Source of the DNA: Cyrtodaria siliqua | Lineage: Eukaryota > Mollusca > Bivalvia > Adapedonta > Hiatellidae | Reading direction: 5' to 3' | DNA: 64,000 nucleotides | NCBI GenBank assembly: GCA_037043455.1 | Contig: JAWPHD010010380.1 | Span: 30,245 to 94,244 of the forward strand | Notes under the pieces: model-generated | What the model was told of the DNA's origin: nothing | Seen by the model: only the letters and a program-made list of their open reading frames with translations | Databases searched by the model: none | Translations under genes and position numbers: made by a program | Shown here: positions 21,048 through 33,579 of the stretch, piece after piece | Layout: every line of letters starts with the position of its first letter | Numbering within the stretch: the stretch's first letter is position 1

Positions 21048-21142
21048 AGTCAACAAACAAGCGAAAGAGCAAAATGTCAGCTGTTTATCGATCGACTTCA
21101 ATTTTTTTATTTTTTATCTCGATTTGTATGAAGATTTTAACA

Positions 21143-21270
21143 GCGAGAAAAAAGACAAGAACATGAACGATGAGTTTAATCCTTCCTCTGGCAGTATGTG
21201 AATTTTCAAGCGAATTTGAAAAAAGTACTTTTTTCTACCCAAAAAAACGTTTGGTCACTGTTTTACGCAA
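21143..21270 (+). repeat. Repeat X, direct copy 2
   Basis: Same-orientation partner of 18648-18790, sharing CAGCGAGAAAAAAGAC and AGTACTTTTTTCTACCCAAA. Confidence 0.7.
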
Positions 21271-21654
21271 GCGTTTCGAACGTTGTTTTTGTGTAGTTTT
21301 GTTACACGGCATGGAATACGGCATGCAATACATCGGTCAGCTCTGTGTGTGATAAATTCTGAAATTACCTGGTATATTGTAGTGAACAGACAGTCGATAA
21401 GAGACAAAATATTTATGCTAACATGACATATTTTAAATTCGATTGTTATTGAAAATATTGCAAAAAAATAAATACCGTGTTTCCTCGAAGACCACATTCC
21501 AACACAGAATTGTGACGTCACAATGCTTGTACTAGTATAAGCACAGGGTGAAAAGGTGTACGCGGACAATTTTTTAAATCTTCGAAAGGACGTGTGTTTT
21601 TATTTATTTATTTTGGTCGAAGAGCCCTTTAAAAAAAAGTATCATTGGCTATTA

Positions 21655-22103
21655 TCCGTTCGACCCATCCACCCCCGCCCCACCCCCACCCAGCACATTT
21701 TTTTAAATGGACAGAATTAATCTAGAATGCGAACTATGATTTTAAATGTATTTTAAAGGCCATTCGGATTGTCGACGCAAATATAATATGAACTAGGGCT
21801 TTATTGATTTGAACAGCGACCGCAGAGGGAAGTAAGATGGGTGAATAGTCCCATTAGACATACCATCACCAGGGCTCCAGCTCCTTAGGTTCAACGCCTT
21901 TTCCACTGTGTAACCGAGGCCTCTTTTTTGAAAGTCTGTGAAATAGCATCTTTGAAACAATCTGTGTATTAAACCGTGCCAGCGCCTTTACATCTGAGAT
22001 ACCAAGAACACATGATTGGCATTCGACCACTTACATGTATGTGTACCATGCTGCACCCCCTCCCCTCCCCCCTCCCCCGCCCCACCCACCACCACCACAC
22101 ACA
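21655..22103. repeat. C-rich low-complexity patches
   Basis: Pyrimidine/C-rich runs at 21668-21692 and 22056-22100. No gene between them; plain AT-rich sequence otherwise. Confidence 0.7.
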
Positions 22104-22190
22104 CTTTAACTCATCTTAGTGGGGTTCGGGGTCCCTCCCGCCCTCACTCTGTTTAACTTATCCTAGTGGGGTTCGGGGTCATGCTACCCG
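22104..22190 (+). repeat. Two ~64-bp spaced copies of TAGTGGGGTTCGGGGTC
   Basis: TTTAACTCATCTTAGTGGGG and TTTAACTTATCCTAGTGGGG start the two copies. Confidence 0.8.
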
Positions 22191-22278
22191 TATTATGTTT
22201 TTTTGATGTTACAATGCGCGTTCTGACGTATATTTCAGAGTTATAAAACGGTAGATAAAGGTAAGTACTCACATGTAC

Positions 22279-22279
22279 C

Positions 22280-22327
<48 letters not shown>
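22279..22327 (+). repeat. (CA)n microsatellite
   Basis: About 24 uninterrupted CA units. Confidence 0.97.
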
Positions 22328-22330
<3 letters not shown>

Positions 22331-22599
22331 CCCCACACCCTCAATACCTCCTCCATTGTTATTGCATTTTTGGACTTTTTACATTTTCGATTTCCAAGTT
22401 AGGCGTAGGGTCGGGCGTACCGTGCTTACGCAGAGCTACGCCAATGACACCTACCATCTTTTATGGAACTATATTAGTACCAATCAGTAAGGGATGGTCA
22501 GAACCCTGCACCCTGCAGTCTATAGGGTAGATAGGCTCGCGAGGGTAATAACCCTAAACTTAGTATCGTTTTGTAGAATTTGTTTTTCTCAATAAAATT

Positions 22600-22852
22600 C
22601 GGATTCGGCCGGGTTAGCGATGACCAAGACACTTTCCCTCGTCTCGTCAGTCGGATGGTGACGTAAACCGGGCGGTCCCGTGTATCGGTTTATCCTCCGA
22701 GCACGTTAAAAAACCAGGAATCTATTCGATAACAAGAGTAGGGCAGGTTCCCAGATTTCTATGTATTCCTTCTCCTCCCTCTGGGGCGGTTCTAAATAAC
22801 CTATACTGTGTTGATGAGCCGTTAAACAACATTCAATTCAATTAAAACGTAT
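22600..22852 (+). mobile_element. SINE family B, head-truncated copy
   Basis: Reverse-orientation match to 52421-52735: GACCAAGACACTTTCC, GACGTAAACCGGGCGGTCCC, TTCGATAACAAGAGTAGGGC, GTGTTGATGAGCCGTTAAAC, ending CATTCAATTCAATT. The tRNA-like head is missing. Confidence 0.8.
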
Positions 22853-22936
22853 ATTGTCTCGTGGTCTAGCTTGTGTGTCGTCTCAACATGGGATAAATAA
22901 GAGCTATTAACATTATATATTTACTTATATATATTA

Positions 22937-23255
22937 GGCCAAAAAAAAATACCTGTGTTTCCGGTGGCCCGACCGACCCTATTTTTAAGAGGCCGACCCT
23001 AAAACTTTTTATGAAAAAAATATATATATTTGTTCTGAACAATGATTTATCACAATATATCGAGGTAAACTGACATCACAGAGAAACTTTCAGCTGTATC
23101 ATCAACTTGTATGGGGTTTATGATATAAATACATGTAGAATCTCACAATATCTTGCTCCAAAAAAAATAAAAATAAAAATTTAAAAAAATGCCTACCTAC
23201 CGGACCCTATTTTTTTAGAGAATGCAATAGGAAACACACCTATTTTTTTGTTTGT
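22937..23255. mobile_element. MITE-like element with diverged inverted ends
   Basis: Left end AAAAAAATACCTGTGTTTCC with GGCCCGACCGACCCTATTTT. The right end, read in reverse complement, is AAAAAAATAGGTGTGTTTCC. The middle is A/T runs. Confidence 0.55.
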
Positions 23256-24062
23256 CCTTACTATATTTAACTTATAAATCGGCTACTGTGCAGCTTCTTC
23301 TATTTTTAATTTTCTAACGTACTTAAAATTTTAAGATGGTCGCCAAAATGAGAAAAGCATGAAAAACAGCATCATGTATTATATATAACACACAAGTCTG
23401 TCATGTGGTTTTGTCAGCAAGGACATTTATCATTTCTGATTTATTTTAAATGGATTGGAGGCGGTCTGGAAGACTATAGGCGTCTATTCAAATACGTAAT
23501 GCGTTTCATTTTCATATTCAATGTGCATAATATTATGCTCTAACCACAACTTTGCCAAAATAAAATTCATAGTTATTGGACATGTCAATAGCATTGAATA
23601 ATTGCTAAGGAAGAACTTTATACATATTTTCATTGAGTAAGACGAAAATGTGTGTTTCATGAACATAGGTAATAGAGGACCTTACATGAGAGCTGACAGA
23701 GCTTAAAGTGATCCCTAAGCGTCTGCCATGCCCACTGGCACAGATATATATATTATAGGGAGGTCAAGTGTAGTTTAAATGTTGGATATACTCAGGTTTA
23801 ATGAAATCATGTCATTCAACTGAAAAAGTGATCATTTGTTTAATAGGCATGTCAAACATATAATACATACTGGTAATGGCTGTGAGTGAAATGTATAAAT
23901 TATTGGTGCAATATTATCAACAGTTTAGTAATATAATAATAACTATTAGCCTTGCACTATTCTAGTATTAATATTAATGATTGCAAAAATGTGAATTATG
24001 TAGAAAAACTAATGGGACGCTGCGAGTTGTTAGCTTTTCAACAAATCAAGATTGCTGTGTGT
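23256..24062. other. AT-rich sequence with partial repeat copies
   Basis: 23500-23750 is a partial copy of the 10.7-kb mollusc-type repeat (TGAACATAGGTAATAG, AAGTGATCCCTAAGCGTCTG). 23975-24070 matches 41815-41893 (TTATGTAGAAAAA, TGCTGTGTGTCCCTTTAA). No gene seen. Confidence 0.6.
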
Positions 24063-24324
24063 CCCTTTAAAGAGGCACTACCTATATCTACGCGATTTTT
24101 AATGTAAAATATTAAATACTCAATATTACTGCATTTATATGTATACAAAGCTATTTTATCAGTATTCTAAAAAGAAACATAGTTCGTATTCCAGTTCTGT
24201 AAATTATTAATTATGATCAAAACAATATCTTGAATAAAATGCTGCCCAGCCGTTTATTCCTGCCGGAGAACTACGAGTTTTTACGATTTTCTCGGACATG
24301 CGCAATGCGATTACAAACTATTCG

Positions 24325-26643
24325 GGTCTCACACCACAATTAATTTTCCCATAGGGTTACTGTACAGCCTTTTCAAACATCTGAGCTTCAAAGCAGGGCA
24401 GCAGACATTGTTGTTGGTTTAATATCTTCAGTATAGCCAAGACCAGTAATTTAAAACAATAAAATATATAAGTTAGCCAGGTTGGTTTTTTTTCTCGCTC
24501 ATGTTTTGTGAACCCTATGGAAAATACAAAATTCATACACTATCTAGCTGAATATGTGGTGCTTCGGTCAAACAATTCTGAAATTTGAATGAAACCTCAT
24601 ATCAACATGGGATTTTCTGTATCATCTGTCTTTTACACTGCAGATGTATGCTAAAGCAAAGAAAAGCCTATTTTTCAAATTAAAAATTGCCTAAAATTGA
24701 GAAAAAATTGAATTATTTTCTGTTTTCCTTTTGTCTCTAGGTCCGTGAGCTTTCAGGGGAGATAATAGAGGTGTGAGACCTGAAGAGAGTAAATATTTTT
24801 AGCAACATCATCCATAACATAACATTTAGTAGCTATGTGCAGTACCTATAAAATAAGACCATAAGCATGCTTCTATCATATTTACAAGTGAAATGATTCA
24901 GGATTATGTGATTGAGAGTAACGCGTGGATTCGACAAGTTCCCGCTGTGAAATAAAAGTCCAAAACATGTTTTCATAATATGTAGCATTTGTGTGATAAC
25001 TACACCATTTGTGCCTCAATCTTCATGAGATTTTTACCACAATCCCCTGTTGTCATCTGCTATCTTATAATTATGATTAAAATAATATTAGTTCATATCA
25101 TGGCATCAAACATATGTATTCAATGATGAACTGCTGAAATTTTAATAGGAAAAATATCATTTCTTTCTGTATCCATGGTAACAAGATAAAAGTCTAAAGT
25201 ATACCAGTCAATAGCTATGCATTTAGATTCTGCATGTCAAATTAACCCCCAAATAAGCTTAGGTCTGAGTATATGAAAAGATATGAAAGTCTGAGTATCA
25301 CTTGAATTTTGGCGGTATTGTGCCTTTAACATAAAAATACACAAGAAATGCCACCAAATGTAGTATTTCTGTAATATATCTGCCATTTTTCTCTCAATCT
25401 GCATGAAAATTTCCCCAAACATGATCTGTGTCACCTGCTTTCAGGAAATGCAACACAATACATAAATACCCCATATAGAATAAAAAATAATTGAAGCTGT
25501 AACTGTAACTGTTTCGGTAAAAAAATAAAAAAATCAAGAAATGCACCTATTTCGACTAGATAACAGAAATACAATAATGAGAAATTCCACCTAAACAGAA
25601 CAGCAACATTATTTGTCTCTGTAATAAATATGGAGAACACCAACAGAAACTTGATAGTTGGAAGATACAACAACAACAACAACAACAGCAGCAGCAGCAA
25701 CAACAATCACGTATGTGATCACTGTCCAGTATGGCATACAAAGATGAGTTGTTGACAACTTTAAATTTGAGACATCAACAATATGGGAGATATCAGATAT
25801 ATCAAATTAGATATCTGCTGTCTCTGTGATATTTCCTTACAGAAACATGTGGCTTCTGACACACTGCACATGTATACACCAGAAAACATCATGTTTTTAT
25901 TTATCACATGAGTTGTCATGATTACACAGCTGTCAAAAAAGTATACATACATGCACACAAATTGCTCGAAAATGTTATTATGAGATTTATATCAAATACC
26001 TGATATGGGCATGATACTGGACACAATATGTGCCAAACACATTCTTCATCTGTACCAACAACTAGTTGAAATTGTCTGACAAATCATTACTTTGAAACTA
26101 AAACACAAATCAATTGAATCAAGGTGTATAACGGGCTTTAAAAAAAAGACGTCTGTGTGACTATGATGAAAAATTAGCTACTCTTCAGGTCTCACACCAC
26201 AATTAATTTTCCCATAGGGTTACTGTACAGCCTTTTCCAACATCTGAGCTTCAAAGCAGGGCAGCAGACATTGTTGTTGGTTTAATATCTTCAGTATAGC
26301 CAAGACCAGTAATTTAAAACAATAAAATATATAAGTTAGCCAGGTTGGGTTTTTTTCTCGCTCATGTTTTGTGAACCCTATGGAAAATACAAAATTCATA
26401 CACTATCTAGCTGAATATGTGGTGCTTCGGTCAAACAATTCTGAAATTTGAATGAAACCTCATATCAACATGGGATTTTCTGTATCATCTGTCTTTTACA
26501 CTGCAGATGTATGCTAAAGCAAAGAAAAGCCTATTTTTCAAATTAAAAATTGCCTAAAATTGAGAAAAAATAGAATTATTTTCTGTTTTCCTTTTGTCTC
26601 TAGGTCCGTGAGCTTTCAGGGGAGATAATAGAGGTGTGAGACC
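24325..26643. mobile_element. 2.3-kb LTR-like (TRIM/LARD-type) unit
   Basis: Two direct repeats of exactly 456 bp (24325-24780 and 26188-26643), nearly identical. Each begins GGTCTCACACC and ends GGTGTGAGACC. TTCG directly flanks the outside (24321-24324 and 26644-26647), so the whole unit probably inserted once. The 1.4-kb interior carries TGAAGAG / CTCTTCA at its two edges, a CAA/CAG microsatellite and no polymerase frame. The ends are not TG..CA and no primer binding site is obvious, so an LTR origin is not proven. Two independent MITE insertions are the alternative, but would not explain the shared outer TTCG. Confidence 0.6.
25668..25708 (+). repeat. (CAA)n(CAG)n microsatellite
   Basis: Trinucleotide run giving poly-Leu/Cys frames on the minus strand; not coding. 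Confidence 0.9.
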
Positions 26644-26933
26644 TTCGGCGCAGTTCCGATAGCAAACGAATAGATCGGAACTCTTCGCTAATCAGACGAG
26701 TAGTTTCGATTGTAAACGAATAAGATCGGAAAATCTCCGCAATCGGCTTGTCTAAAACAATTACGAATACAATTTCAAAAATCCGATCTTTTCAATCCTG
26801 TTTTTCCCAAGCAAAACGCATATTACTTTGGGTGAAATTATTGCCATTTACCTTTTTCATAGTTCTCTTTATAATTAAGTCAAGTTTATATCAATTGGTG
26901 GACAAAAAGATATAGGTAGAGCCTCTTTAAGGT

Positions 26934-28294
26934 CCATAAATAATATGTTAATAAAACAAGTTACAACCCTATGCTGTTGTTTTGTAAGTTGTGTCACAGG
27001 TTTTGAACATAGTTCAGCATCAACATGTATTCTCCGTTATATGTACACGTAACAGTCAGTTCAATAAAACTGTGTACTTCAACGACAACGTCTCAAATGG
27101 AATGATGAGTGTTTTTTTTATTGAGTATTAAATAAGCAAAACTACTTTTCACATCACTCTCATTGGCATGGATGACAGCGCTAAATGCATGTGGGAGGAA
27201 ACCAGCATGCACAGATCCTTGTGAAAAACTTGAGTGTCAATAAGAACTGTAGATGTAGTTCAAGATAATCCATTCAATTTATTGTTCAATACTTGGATCC
27301 ATTACAATTGTATACCGTAACCTTGTGTTGTGAAAATGGCAGCATCTTGTCTGAAAAATAAAGAAAATGCAAACACTGAGTATTACAACGTAAATATCTC
27401 CTGTACATGAACTACTAAAACCTGATCAGTTTTAATAATATACAAAATATGTATTTTATATAGAACCTATACAGGCCAAATAAAATAAAAAATTAAACCT
27501 GTGTTTACATATCATTGTCAATAAAAGTGGGCCAGTATATTTATTTGGTATCAAATATTTACTTGTTATCATTTTTTACTCCATGAATTATATTTAGACC
27601 ACAAGAACATTAAATAAAGAAAAATCTGACTGGCTGCAGGCTTAAACATATTAAAACAGATTATATTATTTTTTTACCTCAGAATAACTGATTATTATTT
27701 TATTCCCAATAAAAAGAGGAGTCAGCAGTGCATTAAGGGAGTTGATCTGGTTTAATACAGTAAACACAGACCTGTATATTTAATTGGGTCTTAGTCAATA
27801 TAAAATTTACTGAAAAAGATTACCAAATGTTTGTTTTTTTAACACTGAGAACGTATGTATTGTTTAAGATCCTTTTCATGTTTTAATAATGTCTCTCAGT
27901 TCCACCTTTCAAGGTAAGGTTTCCAGGTGTTTTAACTAGATTTATCTAATTACTATTATTTTATTATTTGTTTGGCATTGATGTGAAATGCTTCCCCACC
28001 ATACAAATAAGTTCTGCTTACAAACCTCTATGAAATCCATCTTGTTTTTGTAAGCTCCTCCAACCTCACTTCATCCAACCAAGAGTCGCATTTCAGATCA
28101 GAATATGTAAGATGCAGGCATCATGTCTGTGAGACTGATGTCTCCCTATGAAAAAATAATAACGACACAGTGTATAAACGCAATTGCCAAATTTCATTTG
28201 GATCTGAACATTTCGCTTCAATTCAATAATAATTGGATAGATCTATGTATTCAATTCTTATTTCTATGTACTGTTACTTAGAAAATGTGTTCAT
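26934..28294. other. AT-rich intergenic sequence
   Basis: No convincing exon or repeat structure seen in either strand. Confidence 0.5.
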
Positions 28295-28624
28295 CAGGGC
28301 TTTTTTCCACAAAATTGGGAAGAGGCCCAGGCCTGTCCATTTTGGGAAAGATGTAACATTTTACCAATTTATAAGTAAATTTGACAATACTATGCTTTAT
28401 TTATATTTTCAGCCAACAGTTATTATAATTACTGTTTCTCAGTCAGAACCGACTCTACAGACAAAAACACATTGCAGAATTAATGCCTTTTCTCAAATTC
28501 TGAGACACTGCTGCTTTCTGATAGGCAAATATTTCTGCCACATTTGGGGAAAAAACAGTCAAGTTCTCAATTGGGAAAGAGGCATTTTAGAGGTGTCTCT
28601 GTTACATAAGGTAAAAAAGCCCTG
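28295..28624. mobile_element. 330-bp MITE with CAGGGCTTTTTT ends
   Basis: Starts CAGGGCTTTTTTCC and ends AAAAAAGCCCTG. TTCAT directly repeats on both sides (28290-28294 and 28625-28629). The 145-residue open frame across it is fortuitous. Confidence 0.8.
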
Positions 28625-28824
28625 TTCATGGTACACAGATCACTTTAGCGGAGTCAGTCACATAAAATAGAACTGGGATGTAGTGTATATTTTGTTTTTA
28701 GTTGAAAACCAAGTGTTGCAGTATTTAGCATTTCATTGAACACATTTTAAGTAGGGTTTGTTTAGAAAATATGCGGGAGGGACGTAGAAGAGAGGGGAAG
28801 GGGGTTGGGGATAGTGGTGGGAGC

Positions 28825-29010
28825 AGCAGGGCCTTTTTACCAGTTTTTGGGAAGGGGTCTTTTGCTCTTAATTGGGGGTGGAATACATAAATGGGGAATG
28901 AAATTTCCAAGGTAAGTTGAAAAAGTGGGGAAGTCTGCATGCTTTTAAAAGAAATGAGAGTGGGGAATTGGCCTTTTACAGGCCGCTTCAAAGAAGGGTA
29001 AAAAGTCCAT
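28825..29010. mobile_element. Diverged copy of the CAGGGCTTTTTT MITE
   Basis: CAGGGCCTTTTTACCAG, TTTGGGAAGGGG and AATTGGCCTTTTACAGG recall the 28.3-kb copy. G-rich and diverged. Confidence 0.5.
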
Positions 29011-29955
29011 GGGGAGGGTATGCGTCCGCTGCCTGTGGGTAAATATAGAGAAGGGGGTGGCAGGGATGTGGTTTAGGAATTGCTGTGTCCCATGTTCATG
29101 CAGCATATGTGGGGTTTGACACTGGCCATTACAGGCATATCATAAGTTGTACCACTTCACAGGGTTCAGGGCTGAGGGTCTCCCAGCGGTTTTGGGGAAC
29201 AAGGGAACATATTTTTGGGGAACAAAGCAAAACGTTTTGGGGATCACCGGGTCGTATTGTCAGGGAACAACGGAACATGGACCACCCCTGGAAGGGCTTC
29301 ATGTCTATGGCTGCAGGTCTTGTTATACAAACAAGAATGATTCTGAGAGAGGAATCATATGAATAATTCAATGAAATCAACAACTGTCACGGCTGATCCA
29401 GTTATGTTTACTACTTACAGAGTCTGTCAACATTAACACCATCGATGTGCTTGGCAAATTTCAAGAAAACACTGCATAAACAAACCAAAAAAAGAGTTGT
29501 ACATGTACACATTTGAACTCACGTGTTATTTGCCTGCAGAGTTCTAAGACAGTCAACTGTTTCCTTCATTACGTTAACCTGTGTATATTTCCAATTGTTT
29601 ATCCCAGTGTGAACACCCTGCATCAGATATCGCTATCAAAACTCAGTGGATTCAACGTTTACCAACGTGTAAACACATTCTACGTATTGATGACGTAATC
29701 CAAAACTGACATATTACAAAAAGTGTTCACTCCTGTAAACTAGGTACGCGTAAAATTGATAACTGCGGTCTGAATCGACGTTTTTACAAAAAGAAAATGG
29801 CGGCATTTTGTGATTTTTTTAATGAAATAGTCCGGCAAACACTAAAAAAATAATCCCTGTCGCGGAGTATCAAAATGATCAAAAAAGCTGAATAATTAGT
29901 TCCTGGCGTTTTCTTCTTTAAAAGATAAAATGTTCGACCAGAATCTTATCGTTCT
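29011..29955. other. Non-coding sequence, one YY1-like motif
   Basis: AAAATGGCGGC at 29796-29806 matches the YY1 motif often found at animal promoters, but no downstream exon could be supported. The rest is unremarkable. Confidence 0.35.
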
Positions 29956-29959
29956 GTTT

Positions 29960-32190
29960 TTTACGTTAATATTCAAAGGGAATCTATTCAATTCGCCATA
30001 TACCATACGTTTTGTGTACATCCCTTAACTTTAAGAATTTATTTGCAATAATTGAAATGAAAGGTTTCAAAATTGCCAATATTTTAAAACCCAAATATCT
30101 GAACAATATAACAAGATAGGAGCAACCATTGTGTCAAATAGTTTAAGCTGTATATCTTCAGGAAATCCTAATTTCCTGGCTTTTTTGGTAATCGAAAATG
30201 TTGCTTTTCTAGCAATCCAACAAATGAGTTGGAAATGAAATCTAAGTAATTAAGGAATAATGAAAAAAGTATCGGCGATAGGTGTTCTCCTTGACGAACA
30301 CGTACGTTACTCTGAGAAAAGTTCGATACATTGCCATCAATGTTTATACAAGATTTAGCTTGTTCATACATATTTTTAATAACAGTAAAACATTTACCAT
30401 CGACCGAGTTTCGAAGTAATTTGATCCAAAATGCATTTCTAATAATAGAGTTGAAGGAGGTTTTGTAATATATAAGGGCACAATAAAGCTTCTTTTTCTT
30501 ACATAAATATAAATCAATCAAGCATTTTAAAACCCATGGTCAGCTGTATTGTAATGCTTCCTAAAACCAGCCTGCTCTTCACCCAGAATGCCAGATGATT
30601 CAAGATACTCATTTAATCGATTATTTAAAATAGAAGTGAAGACTTATATAGTTGTCAGGGTCAGTCTTGTCCCCTTTATTTTTTAAAATTGGGAAAATAA
30701 AAACCTCGGTCTATCTTTCAGATATACGTCCAGTGCTAAAAACAATGTTAAATAGCTTTGTGTACAACTCTAGTAATTGATCTTTAGATGCCTTAAGAAA
30801 TTCATTTAATATCATGTCCCCGCTACGAGTTTTATTATTTTTTAATGAACCAATCGCCCTTAATACATCGTGTTTATCAATCGGTTTATTTAATTCAGTA
30901 TTGCAATGAGGTATGGCCTCAGGCAAAATATCATTATAGTCAGGAACTTGATCAGCATTGTTCAAGTCTTTAAAATAGTCCCACAAAAAGCCCCTATGGA
31001 GACTTCATTTACTACTTTGTGCATTGAGTTTGTGCTCGTATTTATTATGGACCACTAAGTCTTAAGATCAAGTTTTCTGATTTTCTGAATTCTCTTTTTT
31101 TTGTACAACTTAAATGTTTATTTTTATATTCTTGTATAATTTGCTACAACGTATCATATTTGCTCTACTTTCAGCGGTTTTAACACGCCAATTGTAATTT
31201 TTTTTTTGCTTTATGATATTCCTTACGGAGAACATTACACTCATGGTTGAACCATAGTTTATTATCTGGTTTCTTTCTATTAGGTTTTATATGAATTATA
31301 TTGCCGGACTTTTCTGCAGCATTTATAAGCAATGAATTGCAGTCATTTACAACATTAGTTATCAAATTTATATCAATGTTAACCCCCAATGAATTGTATA
31401 TGTTTATGCATAGATCCATCAGTCGATGCTTATGCATAGATCCATCACTTTTTGCATGTCTATATTTTCATTAAAAGCAAAAGCTTTTTCTTTATTCCAT
31501 ATAGGTCTAGATATACCAGTTGTTTCTTGTTTTTTAACATCATGCTCATTAATTAAGGCATTATGTTCAGTAGTATTTACAGTAAGGTACAATGGGCAGT
31601 GAACATCACTCAACAAGTTATCAAACTGTAGAACTTCAAAATTTTAAAAATATTTGAAAAGTTCACAAGATGCTTTAACATAGTCTACAGCGCTTGCATG
31701 TTTGCATGTAAGGCAGCCTTTACCGTTATCCTTTCCAATACTACCATTAACAATAAAGATAGTACATGTTTTACACAATTCTAAACGTTTATGACCGTAT
31801 TGTTTATTTTCTCATCACAATTTGACCTTTTAAAATAATGCATCTTTAAAAGTAGTTCTTGCTGATTATCTTCAAAAAACGAAGTATCAATAAGAAGAGA
31901 ATTGCACATATCAGTATCAGGAATAGTATAATCAACAGCTTCGACCGCTCTAGCATTAAAATCCCCGATTAAGCATACTTTAAAATGTTCATCAGAGGTA
32001 AATGCAAAATATCTTGTTCAATATAATATCAAACGATTCAACAGAGCTAAACTCTGATCCTTTTGGTGAAACATATGTAACACCAAATAATACGTCTAAA
32101 TCAATAAACGGTTTCTTAATTTTAAACCGTAATACAGCAAGTGATTCACCCTTTAAAATGTCAATATAATTACAAATGTTAATCTAACAA
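29960..32190 (-). mobile_element. Degenerate non-LTR retrotransposon (LINE), minus strand
   Basis: Reading leftwards: an endonuclease fragment with CLIGDFNARA (31945-31976), SDVHCP (about 31607), a linker with KLWFNHECNVLRKEYHKAKK (31180-31437), the RT N-terminal region LKNNKTRSGDMILNEFLKAS (30711-30986), and RT fingers/palm with YKTSFNS, VRQGEHLSPILFSLFLN (30168-30521). Then a jump to PEDIQLKLFDTMVAPILLY (30000-30170). The segment that should hold the catalytic F/YADD is absent: the reading goes from SNSFVGL to a KKP..GFPEDIQ stretch. Several stops and frameshifts are present. A dead copy of the bivalve CR1/jockey-like sort; the clade cannot be fixed here. Confidence 0.85.
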
Positions 32191-32755
32191 TAAATGCAAG
32201 CCTACCTGAAATTCTATTCTATTTTTGCAAAACTAGTTATATTTAGTGTAAAAACAGTGTATGTCCTGGATCATAATCATCCATCAGCAGATAATGTCAT
32301 AATGATTGATAAAAGTTTCAAAATCAGGACACATTTTCTGAGTAGGCCTCATGGTTTAAGGAACAATCGCAACCGGAACTGACTCGACATTTTTGGATCC
32401 AAATCACTGCGGAATACTTTATTTATACAGGTGTTAAAGTGAACGTGCAAGATGGTTTAGTCATTAACTGTTCATTCCGGGTGCGTTAATTCACAAGCGA
32501 TTACATAATATAATAAAACATATTACACACGTTGTCTATATGTACATGTGTAAACGCCCGAGCGACGAGACTGATTCATTATCATAATATTGTTGAAGTG
32601 ATATGTATCCTAACTATCATTGCAGAATAAGAATAATGAGATTATTGATTTAATAAGAAACCCTGAAACATAAGTATTAAATGATTCAGTTTAATTATAC
32701 AATTAAAACTGATTTTCATGCACGGTATATGCAATCAAAGTTATATTTATGTTAA
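32191..32755. other. AT-rich sequence upstream of the LINE
   Basis: No gene or clear repeat seen. Confidence 0.45.
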
Positions 32756-32769
32756 CATATGTCTTATTG

Positions 32770-33130
32770 ACACCGCCATCGCCATAGGATCTTATCCCTA
32801 TTCCGCCATCAACAGGCACATTTTACAACAGATGTACACCTTTTCTAAACCTACTGGCGACGATGTATATATATAACTTACTTACATATTTTGATAATCC
32901 AAACTCCAGAGACACAATATAAGCGACTTTAGCCAACAACAGTGGAGCACCGAATTAACAGTTACCAACTTATAATTCATTTTACGCATATTCAATCTCT
33001 GTTATTTTAAGTACATGTGAATAAACCTATACTTTTAATCGATACATATACATTATGTTATGACCTGAACATCTGAATAGGGGTTGAAGTGTAATTATGC
33101 CGTAATTTGGCGGGATAGTGCCGTCAACTG
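32770..33130 (+). repeat. Dispersed repeat family D, copy 1
   Basis: Matches 53235-53565: AGATGTACACC.TTTCTAAACC, AATTAACAGTTAC.AACT, TTTTACGCATATTCAATC, TGACCTGAACA.CTG. A fragment of the same family is at 51420-51610. Confidence 0.75.
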
Positions 33131-33309
33131 TCATATATATAAAATAGTGTAATCGTGTATCTTGTTAACCTAATTCTAAATGGTGTATTAGACATTGTAT
33201 ACAATGGAAATAAAATATATCCGTCTATGTGCGTAAACTCTTACAGTGTTTCAGAGGTTTGTTTTTTCACCCACTTCCTGATGCCCTTACGACGAGCATG
33301 ACGTGGACA

Positions 33310-33445
33310 ATAATATATGATACTAAGGTAAACAGTCCCTCAAATTGTTGAAAAAAATAATCCAGCCTTCTCTCACATTCTTGGAAAAAATAATCTGGCT
33401 GTGAGTCGAATAAGAGGAAAAAAATAATCTGGCTCCCTCTTCAGT
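33310..33445 (+). repeat. AAAAATAATCTGGCT repeat
   Basis: Three imperfect units of TGAAAAAAATAATC(T/C)(G/A)GC. The same motif occurs at 47705-47780 (AATTAATCTGGC). Confidence 0.7.
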
Positions 33446-33579
33446 CTATATGATAATGTAGATCTACTTCATCAGCCACTGGATTCAGCATGGAAATGTT
33501 TAACCACAATCTGGCTACATCCACGACTTCTGCTCAGAAGTTTATCGAAATCTCCAGTTGAAATAAGTTGTAGAAGACA

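Larger units (their letters stand above)
24063..26933. mobile_element. Outer TIR element hosting the direct-repeat unit
   Basis: CCTTTAAAGAGGCACTACCT with ATATCT near the left is mirrored by AGATATAGGTAGAGCCTCTT at 26908-26927. No transposase frame is visible between. Confidence 0.5.

Noticed and set aside
28020..28110. Possible minus-strand first exon (short ATG frame followed by GTTTGT)
   Set aside because: Only five codons, no partner exon could be found, and the leader has no supporting feature.
28233..28670. 145-codon open frame
   Set aside because: It lies across a MITE with CAGGGCTTTTTT ends and a TTCAT duplication; no recognisable motif.
29796..29806. Promoter with YY1 motif
   Set aside because: A single AAAATGGCGGC match without any supported exon on either side.
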